Below are positions 20,158 to 33,390 of a DNA stretch of 64,000 nt, piece after piece. Under the pieces are notes generated by a model. It worked only from the letters and a program-made list of their open reading frames with translations. It made no database searches and was not told the origin of the DNA. The DNA lies in contig JARWMV010000247.1 of assembly GCA_030998015.1 (NCBI GenBank), positions 248,001 to 312,000 on the forward strand, written 5' to 3'. The position numbers were made by a program, and so were the translations under genes. Source of the DNA: Ceratorhiza oryzae-sativae. Its lineage: Eukaryota > Basidiomycota > Agaricomycetes > Cantharellales > Ceratobasidiaceae. Numbering within the stretch: the stretch's first letter is position 1; every line of letters begins with the position of its first letter.

Positions 20158-21597
20158 CACTAGGCAACAAATCAAATGGGACATGTGACCATCTGACAAA
20201 GAATCAACTGTAAAAGATGAAGGATAGACAATATCAGACACATGTGTTAATAGAATATATAGCTATATGCCATGTGATTTCCCTGGCAAAATTTCAGGAC
20301 AACAGCTTGACTCTATGGCAAGATAATGTTTGGAGAAATTTTTGGCTGTCCCATTTGATTTGACAATTCATACCCGGATGCTCATGCTGGGTAAAAACAG
20401 GCTAGCCTGCTCATTTCCTGGTCAATTTATCTAAAACAAAATATGGCAGGCATCTTTTGAACACCATAAGAGTATGTTTTCAGAGTTTCAGCAAGTTGGG
20501 ATGCACTAATAGAAAGTTATAGGCTGTTCAAGATGCTAGGTTTGCATGCTCTCCCACCCCTTGTTTCACACTAATTTAGGCAGTTCATCTAATACAAATG
20601 ACATTAAGACATTCAATGATCATTTATAAGCTCTAAATGCATGAATGAAACCAGCTAAGAGGCACATACAGTAGTGGAAGTAGCTTGGATACATTTCCAT
20701 GCATACACCCAATGGAATAAACCAGTCATGCTGAGGGCAGGAGTTCAGCTGGAAGTCTAAAAGCTACATCGATTATAGTACCCCTGGGAGGGAATCTTTG
20801 ATCTAAGTTTCAAGGGGACAGGGCAAAGACAAGGAAAGTTACAGACCATGCAGTGCAAATTGTCTCCATCAGATAAAATCTGATCAAAAGTCAATTTTGT
20901 ACTGCATGGTCTGTAACTTTCCTTGTCTTTGCCCTGTCCCCTTGAAACTTAGATCAAAGATTCCCTCCCAGGGGTACTATAATCGATGTAGCTTTTAGAC
21001 TTCCAGCTGAACTCCTGCCCTCAGCATGACTGGTTTATTCCATTGGGTGTATGCATGGAAATGTATCCAAGCTACTTCCACTACTGTATGTGCCTCTTAG
21101 CTGGTTTCATTCATGCATTTAGAGCTTATAAATGATCATTGAATGTCTTAATGTCATTTGTATTAGATGAACTGCCTAAATTAGTGTGAAACAAGGGGTG
21201 GGAGAGCATGCAAACCTAGCATCTTGAACAGCCTATAACTTTCTATTAGTGCATCCCAACTTGCTGAAACTCTGAAAACATACTCTTATGGTGTTCAAAA
21301 GATGCCTGCCATATTTTGTTTTAGATAAATTGACCAGGAAATGAGCAGGCTAGCCTGTTTTTACCCAGCATGAGCATCCGGGTATGAATTGTCAAATCAA
21401 ATGGGACAGCCAAAAATTTCTCCAAACATTATCTTGCCATAGAGTCAAGCTGTTGTCCTGAAATTTTGCCAGGGAAATCACATGGCATATAGCTATATAT
21501 TCTATTAACACATGTGTCTGATATTGTCTATCCTTCATCTTTTACAGTTGATTCTTTGTCAGATGGTCACATGTCCCATTTGATTTGTTGCCCAGTG
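20158..21597. repeat. Near-perfect 1.43 kb palindrome
   Basis: Bases 20163 to about 20865 are the reverse complement of about 20890 to 21592, with essentially no mismatch except near the centre (about 20878). The outer ends can be extended to CACTAGGCAAC on the left and GTTGCCCAGTG on the right. They resemble the CACTA/CACTG termini of some DNA transposons, but no target duplication is visible. No protein is encoded. It may be a fold-back (palindromic) non-autonomous transposon or an inverted duplication. Confidence 0.9.
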
Positions 21598-21660
21598 TGG
21601 GTAGAGGTAGATTGTGGAAGGCAATTAAGAATTAGCTTGAGACAGTCCCAACAGTGTTGT

Positions 21661-21962
21661 TGTCATGACCTGACTTGCATATATTCACTTAATAATATTT
21701 TCTTGATTTATTATATTTTCTGAGCACATTTTCAAAACATAGCTTCCTTTTATGGGTCAACTTTATCATGTGACTCATGGAATATTTCAGACTGCTTACC
21801 AAGATGTATTTCAACTTTGATGTGAAATTCCACAGTGCTGCAGCAGCTTCTATTGCTTAGTGATATAACATGTAGTATAGTGGTGTCTGTTTTAATGTGG
21901 CTTGGAGAATTTATATATACTGGGTCAAGTTCAACAAGGTCTTCTCATGAACTTGACCTCTA
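21661..21962 (+). repeat. Partial LTR, same family as 248-623
   Basis: Begins TGTCATGACC and follows the solo LTR through the AACTTGACCTC block, then diverges. Confidence 0.75.
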
Positions 21963-23491
21963 TCAATAGAAATCTAGTGATGTTGAGCTGGAAATTTACT
22001 GGAATCAGGCATTGGCATGCTGGAACTACCCCCAAAAGCTGTTGCTGGCTCTGGCTTCCACACTCCAGTATGCTAATATGCCAGAATCCAGTGGAGTTCC
22101 AGTGCACTGCAGGAACACTGCCAGAACTACAGGACCAGCTTACACAGTGTAATATATAATACACCATAAAATAGAGGAAATTCACAGCTTTTGAATGATG
22201 TATTGTGAGTTTTGTGGGACCAGTGTAGTGGCCATTGCTGGCTAAACAATACAGCTGTGAACACATCAAAAGGGGGAACACTTTTACAAACATCATCAGA
22301 ATTGTAAAACCAAATGCTCATTAAATGCACAAAATTCACAGCTTCATACTCATACCTTCAATACTCATTTGATTCCTGTGTATGAGAGATTGCAGTGGTT
22401 CTTTGCTACAAAAATATTCATATCACATGTGCACCACCTGTTTGAGTACTATCAGCTAGATTCAAGCAGAATGAGTACCATAGATCAACTCATAAACCTC
22501 CATAAACCCTCATTATATTATTGTATTCATCACAGGTGGGCTGTATTCACATGAAATGACTACAGGTACTACATGCATTAGCAGTTATACTGCTCCTCAG
22601 GTAGGAGTGGGTAAACTAATATTGTTTCATTGAAGCAACATCATCCCCTAGTGTAGTAAAATATGGTAATCAGGTGAGCTGAAGTGATCTATGCCATCAG
22701 CAATGTCCTAACCCCTTCAAAAACACTGTCCAGGGGGTAGAGCAGTAATCTCAGCTATTGAGGGTGATCTTAACACAGTTTCATGTCCAAAACCTTTCTG
22801 ATTCACTTGATAATTGGTACATAGCTTTATATATGTGTATTGCACCCATTGCACATGTGGCAGCAATATTTGCACAGCTATATTCACTAGTGCAGGTGGT
22901 GCCATCAGGGGCACATCCCCCTTGAATCCCCTGTACCTCTTGCCACACTTGTCTGTGGGTGTTGCAGAGACCACCATTGAACTCAGCTCACCTTTTTGCA
23001 TTGAATGATACAGGTTATGTTCATTTTAGGTGAGATTTATAAATTCCTTGGAGTACCTGCCTGTCACAGCTGACATGCAAAGATTGTAGCATAACTCAGC
23101 CAATACTGTACATAAAATTCAGCCAAAAAATACCCAGAGTACATGGGAACTCTGGCACATTTCTGGGCCCCTCTGGCACAGGAATCTGCTGGATTTCTAC
23201 ACTAGAACTTACTCAAAAAAGTCAGTGCTGGCACTGGCATTGCTAGAAATTGCTGGAATTTCTTCCTGTAGTTGCCAGAATTCCAGCAAGTGCAATTCCA
23301 GCTTGACATATTTATACACATCTCATTCTCTCTACTTACTGCCTGACATGTTGTTTTCACCACCTCTGCACCCCTTGTCACTACTGCCATTGTCACCCCT
23401 CAGGCTCTGCCATCTCCTTGATGTGTTGTCTGTGACATTAGGTCAAGTATGTTTAGTATTGTCTGGACCCCAGTTCCCAATGCCTACAGCT
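21963..23491. other. CpG-poor repeat DNA, no gene seen
   Basis: The region lies between two opposed LTR fragments. It holds several 40-60-codon frames without recognisable content. Confidence 0.4.
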
Positions 23492-23605
23492 GTCACATGA
23501 TAAAGTTGACCCATAAAAGGAAGCTATGTTTTGAAAATGTACTTAGAAAATGTAATAAATTGAGAATATATTAAACAGTGGATATATGCATGTTAGGTCA
23601 TGACA
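23492..23605 (-). repeat. LTR fragment, inverted relative to 21661-21962
   Basis: On the - strand it begins TGTCATGACCTAACATGC and matches the first part of 21661-21962, including TATGGGTCAACTTTATCAT. About 114 bp remain. Confidence 0.7.
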
Positions 23606-24250
23606 CCTTGGAGAAATAGCTTACTGGGTATGTGTGTGAACCACCAACAACTAAATGGGGTTAGCCTGCCATGTTCACAACTGTATAGTAGTACACTTCA
23701 GAGAATAAGCAAGGGTTGAGGCCTTTGTTTTGTCTGATTAGGTACAGTATTTGAGCCTTGCATTGGGAGAGGAATAACATGTTGATGTGTATTCATCATT
23801 CAAGCCTCTCACATGCTGCAGTCTGGGCTTACACTTGGCTGATCCATTAGTACTGTTGAGGTTATTGGATCTGAGGGCATATACCCTGAGCTAGTTGTCT
23901 AGCTTGCTGTTGGATGCTATGGAGTGACTGAAAGGGGCATAGTTTATGGTTGACTTTTCTTCACTGGATTTGGCTTATGTGGTCTTCCAACGGACAAGTT
24001 CAGAAACCATCGTCTGCACTTGATTGCTTTGGCGCCCCAACCCAAGCACTCAAGGACCTCAGATTATCCTTCATCCGCGAGTTGCATGTAATTGCGTACA
24101 AATATAGAAACGGAGACCCAGTCCAAGAGGCTGAACAAATAATAAAACACAGTACTATCAGAAAGAGCACGACAAAAGCCAACAACGTTCTGAAAATAAT
24201 CTAAAATATCATTGTCGTGAAAATTCGTAACAAGTCCATCCTCTCTCCTT

Positions 24251-26996
24251 CTAATTCGCTAGAGCAGCAATCCTCGAAGAAGATCTCTTGGGCGCAGATC
24301 TCGGTTTAGGAGCCCGTTTCATCAACGCTGCTTCTTTTTCCTTGGCGCGTCGTTTGGCTCGTGTTTGAACGGGAGATATGGGTAGAGGAGGCGGTCGTGC
24401 AGGAGCGGGAGCAACGATAATAGGCACCGGCTGCATCTCCATATCTGTATCGCCATCCACATCCACAATATCCACCTGCGAGGGGCCGTCAAGAGACATC
24501 TGCTCCACCGCTCCATCCAAACTCATGCTATCCTCATCCTGCGGGTCCACATCAACCGCGTCCACGTCTACCTCCTCACCGGCCTTACTCTTCCCCTTAT
24601 CCCTAAACAATAAACCGCGCCTTATGTCCCCTTCGTCTTCTGTCGTGTCCTCCCTTACACCTTCCTCGCTGACGCGCCCCTTTTTCCGTGGACCCCCTTC
24701 ATCCCAATACGAACCACGTGGAACAGCCGCTGGGCTTTTAATTGCACCAAGGTATCGTTTCGAGTTGGTTGTCTCGGAAGGGTCGAGTAGAGAAGCAGAC
24801 GGGCCCGGAGGAGGGAGCAACGAAACCTGGCTCGCAACCGCCGAGAGCGGGGCCGTGTCCGCCCTCGGTCGTTCTGGTCGAATCGAGTCACATGATTCTC
24901 CGGGCTGGGGGACGGTCTTGAACCGGCGACGAAATGGTGCTGGACGTGCTGGACCTAGATACCGATTTGGGTCTGGATGAGAGAATAGGCGAGCCAGTCC
25001 GGGTTTGTCTTGGTCGGAGCTCGACCCAGACGCGAAGATAGTACTCTGGGAAGACGCCGTGCTCTGAGAAGAAAAAATTGACTCGTGGGAAGTCGATAAG
25101 GTGGATGATTGGGACGACGGCGCTTGACTCTGGGATAACTCGACTTGAGAAGATAGGGCAGAAGTAGCGGATGAGCTCGTGGTAGGAGATGCTTCATCGG
25201 CAGTAGTGACCGACGATTCCTCGGTGGATGATGATTCCTCGGGGGTTGAAGATGTCGAAGGAACCGAAGATAGCGTACTTCCGGAGCTCAGCCGGCTCAT
25301 TGCGCTGGGACCAGGTCCAACTCGCATGGGCGACCTAAAAGCGACCTCCAATCGAGTCTGTCGCGGCGCCAATGGCGATGGAGCGGGCCTCTTCAAACTC
25401 CCCGCTCCCAGCTTCCTTGGACTAGCCATCCCGAGTTGGCACGCGGACTTGCCCTTGAGCTGGGACCGACTCTTGAGATTAACAGACCCCGCCTTGAGCG
25501 GCGACTTGACAGTCGCAGCCTTGAACCTGGCCCGCGGCAGGACGATGACGCAACGGCTAGGTTGGGGTGCCTCGGGTGGCGTGTTTTCGGCCCCGGCTGC
25601 CTTGGCGGATTTCTTTGCTCCCTCCTTGCCTCCTTTAGCCCTTTTTGCCTCTTTTGGTTTTTCCACCTTTGGGACGCCGAGCTTGCCGGTGTTGAGTGGG
25701 TCTAGCGTGCTCTGCACTTCCCAGTCTCCTGGCCGACACTTCTTCCATTCGCCGAGCACGTGCGCCACCCACGAGTCCGCATCTCCCTGGACGTGATAGT
25801 CTATTATCCCTGTCCATTCTCCCGGGGGTGGAGGAGTCCTGTTGACAAAGACTACATTGTGCAGTAACGAGTGCGAGGTATTGTTTGTTGACGGCATCGG
25901 CCGTGATGAATGAACAGCCTTGGCGAACGACTTGACGAGTTTACGCAAACCATGCACCTGCACAAACAAAATCAATCAACCAACGTCCTCGAGGCCGTCA
26001 ACGTGGTGGATTGCTGCAAATCCTAACATCACCGTTCAGGACATACTTTAAGACTCGTGCCCATGACGATCAACAAATCGGGCCGCTTTCCCAAATCGCT
26101 CGTCTGAACTGCGCCGATGTGGTCCCCGAGCGGGTGCGGCTCATCGTAGAGCACGATCGCAGGACGAAGGGTGCCGCACTTGAGAGCGCGGGCTGAACGG
26201 GCGGTTCGCGCATCAGCTGGAAAGGGATAAAAATACGGACGGAGAATTTTATCAATTTGAGAGCGGAATCAGCTGATGGGTGATAAGAAAGCCATGGGGA
26301 ACAAAGATGGGGGACGTACATCGAGCGATGCATTCGGGGCAGTCTGGCGGCGTTCCGGTCCTGAACTGGTCGATATGCTCGGTCGTGCAGGTCATCGAGG
26401 CTGAACAGAGGGTACACCGGACCCGGTGGATGTCCCCATGCAATTGCACGTTTTTCGGTCGATGGCCAGTCAGTCCTCCCCCCACTGAATTGGACTCGCC
26501 CGTCTGCAAGCCAGCGCGCTCCTCTAGTCCGTCGATATTCTGCGTGTAACTGCGCAACAGCTTGCCCTTGGCGTCGAGAGTGGCGAGAAAGTCGTGCACC
26601 GGTGCCGGGCGGGCGGAATCGATCTGGGTCTTGAGCTCGGCCATGAACGTGTAAAACACGGCCGAGGATGTCGGATCCCTGAACAATGCAGCATCGAAAA
26701 GGTCCCGGCCTTTCAACACGGCTTCTGGGTATTTTGACTTAACGAGATTATACAGTCCGTCGCTCGACCGAAAATCCTGAGAACGAGAACAGGTGTTCAG
26801 CTGGCGGGTCAAGCAGATTACAATGTCCGCTCACCGGTATACCACTCGAACAGGATATCCCCGCCCCAGTCACAACCACAATCCGCTTGGCCTTGGCAAC
26901 GGCTAGGGCAAGTGCGCTGAGCGTCTTGCGGGACGTGGACTCTGTCGCCGAGGGCTTTGCCGACGCGAGATGCGCTAGCGGCACCGTTTGGGTCAT
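24251..26996 (-). CDS. hst4: Sirtuin, Hst3/Hst4-type NAD-dependent histone deacetylase
   Basis: Exons 26996-26835, 26776-26320, 26216-26047 and 25957-24251 join in phase into 831 aa. The Rossmann/NAD region is GAGISCSSGIP (residues 44-54) followed by DFRS across the first intron. TQNID is at about 132-136, the catalytic His is in QLHG (about 167), and a zinc tetrad has Cys near 175, 178, 200 and 203. GTSLKVHGLRKLVK and LRPAIVLYDEPHP are typical of the Hst3/4 branch, which in yeasts removes acetyl from histone H3 Lys56. After about residue 360 the protein has a long low-complexity Ser/Pro-rich and basic tail with acidic patches, probably disordered and nuclear. A TATA-like TATTTATAAT lies about 25 nt upstream. 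Branch assignment is by motif only. Confidence 0.88.
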
Positions 26997-28188
26997 CCCC
27001 AACGCAGATAAAAGTCACTCGTTAAATATTATAAATACGTTGTGGGAGGCCTAGGTCTGGTAGACGTCACTGGAGACGATGACGGAAGAAGGATGGCCAA
27101 CGGTTTCTTGGCCTTTGCCGACAACAAACCAGACACGGTGGGATGACCGCACGTGACTTTCATTAGAAACGGTCTGGATTCAGTACCCCTTGTGTCGAAC
27201 GCTACCACGGTCTAATCGCGGGACGGCCCGCTCAAATTTTCTAGTATACAGAAACCCACGCTATTCTTCATTTTATGTTTCTACTTCGTAGAAAATGTGA
27301 TCATATCGCGTTTACTTTCAGTGGTTTGGTCAACACGCTTCAAACATTTCAACATGACATCACGGACAGATCGACCACGAAGTAATACATATGTACGATT
27401 GTGTGAACCAAAATGTTGGTGGCTAAGGCACTCACATGTTGTACACTTCACTTACTTCCGCCCCATGACATGTGCTATTCTGTGGTCGTATAACGATGGG
27501 TATAGCCTGGGTCGCCATGACTGTAACTTCTGCTCCATAACGCAGCCATATCAAGCCGCATACACCCGCGTCACCCCCGTGATTTCAACAATCCTACCCT
27601 GAACTCATTACATGTTCGCCTCGCACTAATATTCAATCAAAAATTTCCGGTCATGAAAGTGAGTCGCATCGCGCCAGAGTCGTGGATCAGATAAGAAGGA
27701 ACCGATGGGTTATAGTACGAGGTGTGTAAAACTGTTCGAGCATTCAGATAAAAAGGCATACAAAAAGGAATGGGACAGAAGAGCCGACGATCGCCCTTCA
27801 AATTGATTCAGGCTCACTACAGCCGCGCTTCTCGCCCAAGGAGTGCGCATTGATATTAGTTGGATGAGCAAGTGATACCATACGCGGGCTAGATTCCGAC
27901 AGCCAGGTTTGGGTATGATTTTGTATCCTAGGCGCCCTAAATTTCGCTCGATTAAATCCACCCAAGATTTCGAATCGTTATCATGCTGCTATGTGTTCCA
28001 CCTACATCTTTGCGTTTCGTTTGGTCCGTTGGTGCTGGCGTGAAAAGATCCCACGTGATCAGTGAGACTGCCAAGGCTGTGCTGACACTGGTCGGCTCGG
28101 CACCCTTTTCTCGACGACCGTGAATTGCAAAGATCCACCGCCAGAATTGCTGTCCCCGTATTTGAAGAGGCCGGATTCAGATAGTCTC
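26997..28188. other. Intergenic, divergent promoters
   Basis: 1.2 kb between the sirtuin (-) and the phosducin-like gene (+). No coding signal or RNA gene was recognised. Confidence 0.5.
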
Positions 28189-29376
28189 ATGATGGATGCT
28201 GGATTAGAGGAGCTGGTATTATCTGGTGCTCTGTTCAATGGTGGCGACCAAGGAAACAGGTCTCCAGAACGGTCTCGTTCGGTCACTCCAGAACCCAACA
28301 CGGATGACGAACTGTTTGGCTCAGATATATCTCGACCTGAATCCCCGGTAGACAACACGCAGCCACAAAATTCTATAGGTGCGTCTTTTGAGCCGTTCAC
28401 CCCGACACGTTCTAATCTCACCAGAGTCGTGATTGTTTTTAAGGCATGGGTCCAGGACGAACGGGAGTCAAGGGCGTCATTCGAGATCGTGCTGAGGCTC
28501 GGGAACGAGAAAATGCGCGTAGGACGCAAGAGATCGCGGCTTTGAACGCCCGGATGGAGAAGGCTGCCATCACGGCGCGAACGTTCGCTGAAGATGAAGC
28601 GGCTGCTCGCAAAGAGGAGGAGGAAGAGGAGAGAGGAGCAAAAGAGCGATACCGGCGCAGTCGGTGGCGGGAGCTGAAAGAGCGAGCAACAGGCGGAAAT
28701 GCCGGGTTCGGCCATTTAAGGGAGATTGGTGTCCACGGATTCGTGGAAGCAGTCGAGAGCGAAAAGCCTCAAACATGGGTCGTTATCCATATCTACGAGC
28801 TAGTATGTTGGTGATTCTTAGCGTCATATCGTGTCACTAACTCGTCAAAGGGCTTGGCTAGATGCTCTACCGTAGACGAAGCTCTAGCCAAGCTCGCAAG
28901 GTCGTATGTTTCCACCAAATTCGTTCGAACTAGAGCAAGTGCTATCGGCTTTGCGGCCGTGTCTTCAGGCTCCAATCCTTCCGTGTTTGACCCCAGGGTT
29001 GCCCCTCGAAGACAATCAAACGAAGAGGACGAGGATGAGGATGAGGAGAATACAGGTGCGAACTCCCTATTTCGTTTTTTGACATTTTGCTTATGCTTCA
29101 TAGGCCAACCATCTATTGAAGTTGACACGGATATGCTGCCAACTCTTCTTGCGTATCGAGCCGGACAACTCGAGCATACTTTCATTCGGGTAGATTGGGA
29201 AGCTGGTAATGGAGGAATACAAAACCTTCTCATAAAGTGAGTAAAAGCGATATTTTCTAGTTCCCCGCGTGTTCAAGGTTCATAGGCATGGTGTCATACC
29301 CTCGATGTCTTTCAAAAACCCTAGCACTTCCTTCGGTTTAGGAGAGAGCGACGCGGAATATGATCTAGATGATTAA
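28189..29376 (+). CDS. Phosducin-like protein (thioredoxin-fold Gbeta-gamma chaperone)
   Basis: Exons 28189-28378, 28444-28802, 28851-29055, 29104-29236 and 29286-29376 give 325 aa. An acidic, Ser/Pro-rich N-terminal part and a charged coiled-coil region (residues about 70-140) precede the phosducin domain. The domain has HLREIG, WVVIHIYEL, STKFVRTRA, LPTLLAYRAGQL, FIRVDW and a closing KHG. These blocks are characteristic of the family, and the protein ends in an acidic DAEYDLDD tail. Family members help fold G-protein beta-gamma dimers with the CCT chaperonin (as Bdm-1 does in filamentous fungi). The start is chosen at the first ATG of the open frame; ATG 28192 is equally possible. Confidence 0.88.
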
Positions 29377-29559
29377 TCTCAGCTCCATTCTTGAATGTGC
29401 TAATTGCGTGTAACGCATTGCACCATGGTTTGTAATCACGTTATCCAGGATTTTATTTATCAGCAATTTACTGCGCGCATAAATATGGCAAGTCAATGTC
29501 GTGTTATTCTGACGACATGCGGGGGTCCAAACCTTGACCGTGGATCGAGGTGAAGCTAT

Positions 29560-30960
29560 TTTTTTTTTCGTTCGGTGCGTCCGAGATCATCTCTCTAGTT
29601 AGTGCTGTGCCGCCTACCGCGCCTACCGCGTTCCGTGCGTCCCCAAGGAAATGGTTGGGCATGAGCAAGGAGAGAGCAAGAGGAACAATTGCTGCGAGGT
29701 GCGTTAGTAAACCTTACAATAGGCCACTTAGGAGCAGAGCCTACCAATGACCGTCGCGGCGATCAACATAACTTTCATGGCCTCATCATAGGCTGGCGCG
29801 TCGAATATTATATTCCGTCAATAAGCGTCATAATGAGACCTCATCTTGAATAACACCTTCGCGGACTGGGTCTCTTACAGGATAAGTGGCAATAATCGTG
29901 ATGCTGCCAAACAAAGCCACACGGGTAGTTTCATTAACACCCGGTAGGTGAATCTTGGGCAGCCGGGGCATAGTATTACTAGATAACCCTTAGCAATTAC
30001 TTGTAATAGATATTTTTACTTCTATACTTAGACTTACGTCCAGATACCACCGGCTACGGAAGAGGATCCAAGTGAGGGCTTAAAGAAGAGCATGGGATTT
30101 TTCAATTAACATACCGATCTCCCCTCCAGTCTCAGTTACAAGCAATACCATTGCCGTGACAATCGCCACTCCTCCCTGACGAACGGAAGCCTGAACGCCA
30201 ACTTGCGATGCGACAGTAACGAAACTGCCACCGAACCCTTAGCTGACCTAACGACACTTCTTAGCCCCTCATTCTCTGAGAACCTGAACGCGCCTGTGTC
30301 ATAACCAGCTCCCTGGTGTTTCCTTTTGCACCACGAGAATGAATTATTCACCCGAACCCGAATAGGCCAATAGCAAGGCCTACAACGAGTATCCACTTGT
30401 ATCGGTGCGTGCCAAGCATTATCACGCCGGCTAGAACACTGAATACGGTGAGTGCAACGGTCTAAGTAGAAGAAAAATAGTTGAGGTATCGGGGTTCCCT
30501 GTTCAGGTTTCAGGATCGAATATTGGAGTAGATAGTGAATCAATCTCACGATCCCTTGACCACAAAGCTGAACGAGTAAAGATACGAGAACCTCAGATAC
30601 AAAGAGACGAAATCGAAAAATCCTATAAGAGCGGCCCCAACCATAGCCTTGTTACGCAAAAACTTCACAGGAACGACAGGCTGAGATACAACTTTCCACT
30701 CGCAGATGCCGAAAAGGAGAAGTATAGGACCCACGGTTATCATTGCGACGATTGAAGCTGGCAGGTGCACCAGGTCAGTGTTCCTTTGGAAAAACGTCGG
30801 CATATATGCGCTAACGGTTCTCCTTGGCCTTTGCACCTAGTGTGGGTGGCCATAGCACGCATGCAACTGCTCCCGCAAGAATCAAGAGTCCTAGGACATC
30901 TACTTGAGTGAACGCGTCGACAATCTTTAGCAAACTAGAGCTGGAGGGTCCCGGGAAGAT
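29560..30960 (-). pseudogene. MFS siderophore/multidrug transporter pseudogene
   Basis: Fragments in all three - strand frames, in the right order, resemble a 14-TM fungal MFS transporter. They include QVDVLGLLILAGAVA near 30900, the block VPVKFLRNKAMVGAALIGF at about 30680-30620, HRYKWILVVGLAIGLFG near 30370 and IVTAMVLLVTE near 30150. A last block MKVMLIAATVIG followed by VPLALSLLMPNHFLG is split by a possible intron near 29800-29660. Frames change and stops interrupt (for example TGA after GLFGFG), so the gene is not functional. The arrangement and the closing NHFLG resemble Sit1/MirB-like siderophore-iron transporters. That substrate is inference. Confidence 0.65.
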
Positions 30961-33390
30961 TCAATCAACCACTGCAATCGTGAGCCGGTAGGCCCTCGCC
31001 AGGCTTGAAGAGACAAGATTGATAAGATTTCGGATGTCTGGCCTCGCTGAGTCCTATGACTTTGCTCTTAACAAATGTTTGCGAGCTAACCGGAATAAAC
31101 CATTTGGGAACGCGTGCACTCTTGAGCATACCATGCCCAAAAACAATGGTATTTGGTGTAAAAGGGCTTTCGGTGAGTCGCTCCGAAGACAGGAATCGCT
31201 CCACCAATCAAAAAGAGTCACATCTTGTTATCTTGATAATCTAATAAATGCCAGCCGAGCGTCTTAACATTCGTTCAGGATACACATCGTCAGCCAAGCG
31301 TTTTGCGGAGTGAGGCACGGAGAAGGCCAACCCCCCTTTTCACCTAAGAAGCCGCCGAATCCAACTCTTTGTAATCACAGTTGGGCATCGTCCGAACGGT
31401 CAAACCTGCTTTTGGTTGAGTTTGTCTATTGTAGATCAATATTTGAACGGTCCGGATTTGCGGATTCCGTTCGAAGAAGGGACTTGCTGCCTAATATCCT
31501 GGGCATGTGAATATTCAGATAATTGACTCAGGAGCATTTCGGAGTGAACGCAGGCAAGGGCTGGAATTCATGAATGAGCCGATGCTTCTTCCTACGAATG
31601 GACAAGGGGTTTGTGTATTCTATACATTACCGAGCTCAGTTCCAATCATATCAAAAGAACCAAATCCAACTAAATGTGTCAATTCGATTTTACTCGACAA
31701 CTGCTAGATATGCGTACGGTTGCAACGACATTGTACCTAACATAAAGCTTGAGCTTAAAAGAAATGAAGTAGATATCGAAGTGGCACAGATACAAAGAAC
31801 ATCTCGAATGCCAATAAGTTCACTGGCCCGGCTAGTGCACTCGTTGTGCTGAGTGCCTAGTAGCGGCCCCTCGCCCCATAGGCAGCGCCTCAACGGAAAA
31901 CACCATAGGTGGAGGCCTTAGCTAGCCACCCTCATGCAATTGCTGAGTCGTGGCATATTCTGTCAGATGGTGGTAATAATGACCTCATGGCAATTACAGG
32001 TGCGGCTAACCTAATGAAGGAATCAATTCACGATATCCGGCGTAACAATTGTCACGCACTCCGATTTAACGGAGCGAGGATCCCCCGAAACTGCTGTGTT
32101 CTTCGCTTATGTTGCCATCACTGCAGCTGGAAGATGAGCGGGGACCATTAGCTGTGAGCAACACAATGTGAATTAATCTTGAATTGAAGATCGTAAGCTG
32201 GATTGTTTGCGGTAACTTTGTAAGTTGTTGATATACAACTAGGGTAGCTTGAGCCTATGATGCCCGAGATTAAAGCCTGCACGCGCTGTTCGGTTCCACT
32301 TCCGATAGGTTCATTTTCATCACGTGATAAAAGGCGTTGTGAACATACCCCAGGCACTCAGTCCCTTTCTACCCCACTGTAATTTGCCTCTAAAGAGTTT
32401 CTTTTCGACGGTTCTTGAAAGATAAATGACTCGAACTCAAAGTTAAACTTAATGTTCTTCTGAAGTGGTCACTGCCTCATTGAAGCTCGGTGTTCTTTCG
32501 GAGCACAACCGCCTTACTCTTGGCGTTTTGTTCTGGTTAATCTAGGAAAATATCCGATTTATCTATGGAAGTGTCGGCGGCTTATCGTCGGGTTTGCCGA
32601 GCTCAGCTGCTCCACCGACCCGGCCAACAACGGTCTACATTAATGGAATGGCCGTGCCGCCTCTGCGAGGCTGGCCGTTGCGACCAACATTCGTTTCCTA
32701 ATTTGTGATTATTTTCCCCGATACAACTCATAGCCGAACAAGATCGCAACCTGAGGTATTCTTCATCTAGCGATTTCGATTCGCACAGGGGATCTTGATG
32801 CTACGTCGGCCTCCCGAATCGCTAGGAGTTTCTGCTTCTTCCGCTTGGCTGCAAGGGCATTTCACAATTGGACTTCACAGAGAAAATATAACAAGATTTT
32901 ATTATGATCTCTATGAAGTCGTTGAAAGGTGGATCCGAAGTTTTTTCGATTGCCAAGGACAATAGCTAGCCGTCACTTCCTCAGAGATGCCTGTGTTTGT
33001 AGTCACTAGGCATGGCTTATCGATGGTGTATGTACTTTCACGTCTCTGCATGCGCGAAATGTTGACAAAGCTCAAGATATGGTGCATCCCGGTAGTTATA
33101 CGGCAGATAGTCGGCTTGCGACACTCGGACCCATCACGGTGCTGCACGCTAGTGACATCACGCTGTTCTGTGGACCCACAGCCCCGTGCGAGCAATCATG
33201 CAGGCACGGCTCTGGAACAAGCCGTTTTGAAGGTAGAATCTCCGACTTGGGCTCCGGGACCCACGCTGGTAGTTCTGATAAAAGGCCGACATCCAGCACA
33301 CCCCATCTCGCCAACCCAGAGCGTTCCATTTCTGCCCGCTCTTGCTCTCCTCTATAACCAGGCTTTCGACAATTGTACGATTGCTTCATC
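30961..33390. other. Intergenic, possibly more decayed transporter sequence
   Basis: No intact gene. Short - strand frames at 30965-31207 and 31690-31893 may be N-terminal remains of the transporter pseudogene, but similarity is too weak to claim. The last few hundred bases are the TmpA-like 1 promoter. Confidence 0.35.

Noticed and set aside
20158..21597. Firm call of a CACTA transposon
   Set aside because: Only the first bases fit; no 3-bp target duplication and no subterminal repeats or transposase were found.
24378..25796. Long + strand frames opposite the sirtuin tail
   Set aside because: They are antisense shadows of the low-complexity, GC-rich exon 4.
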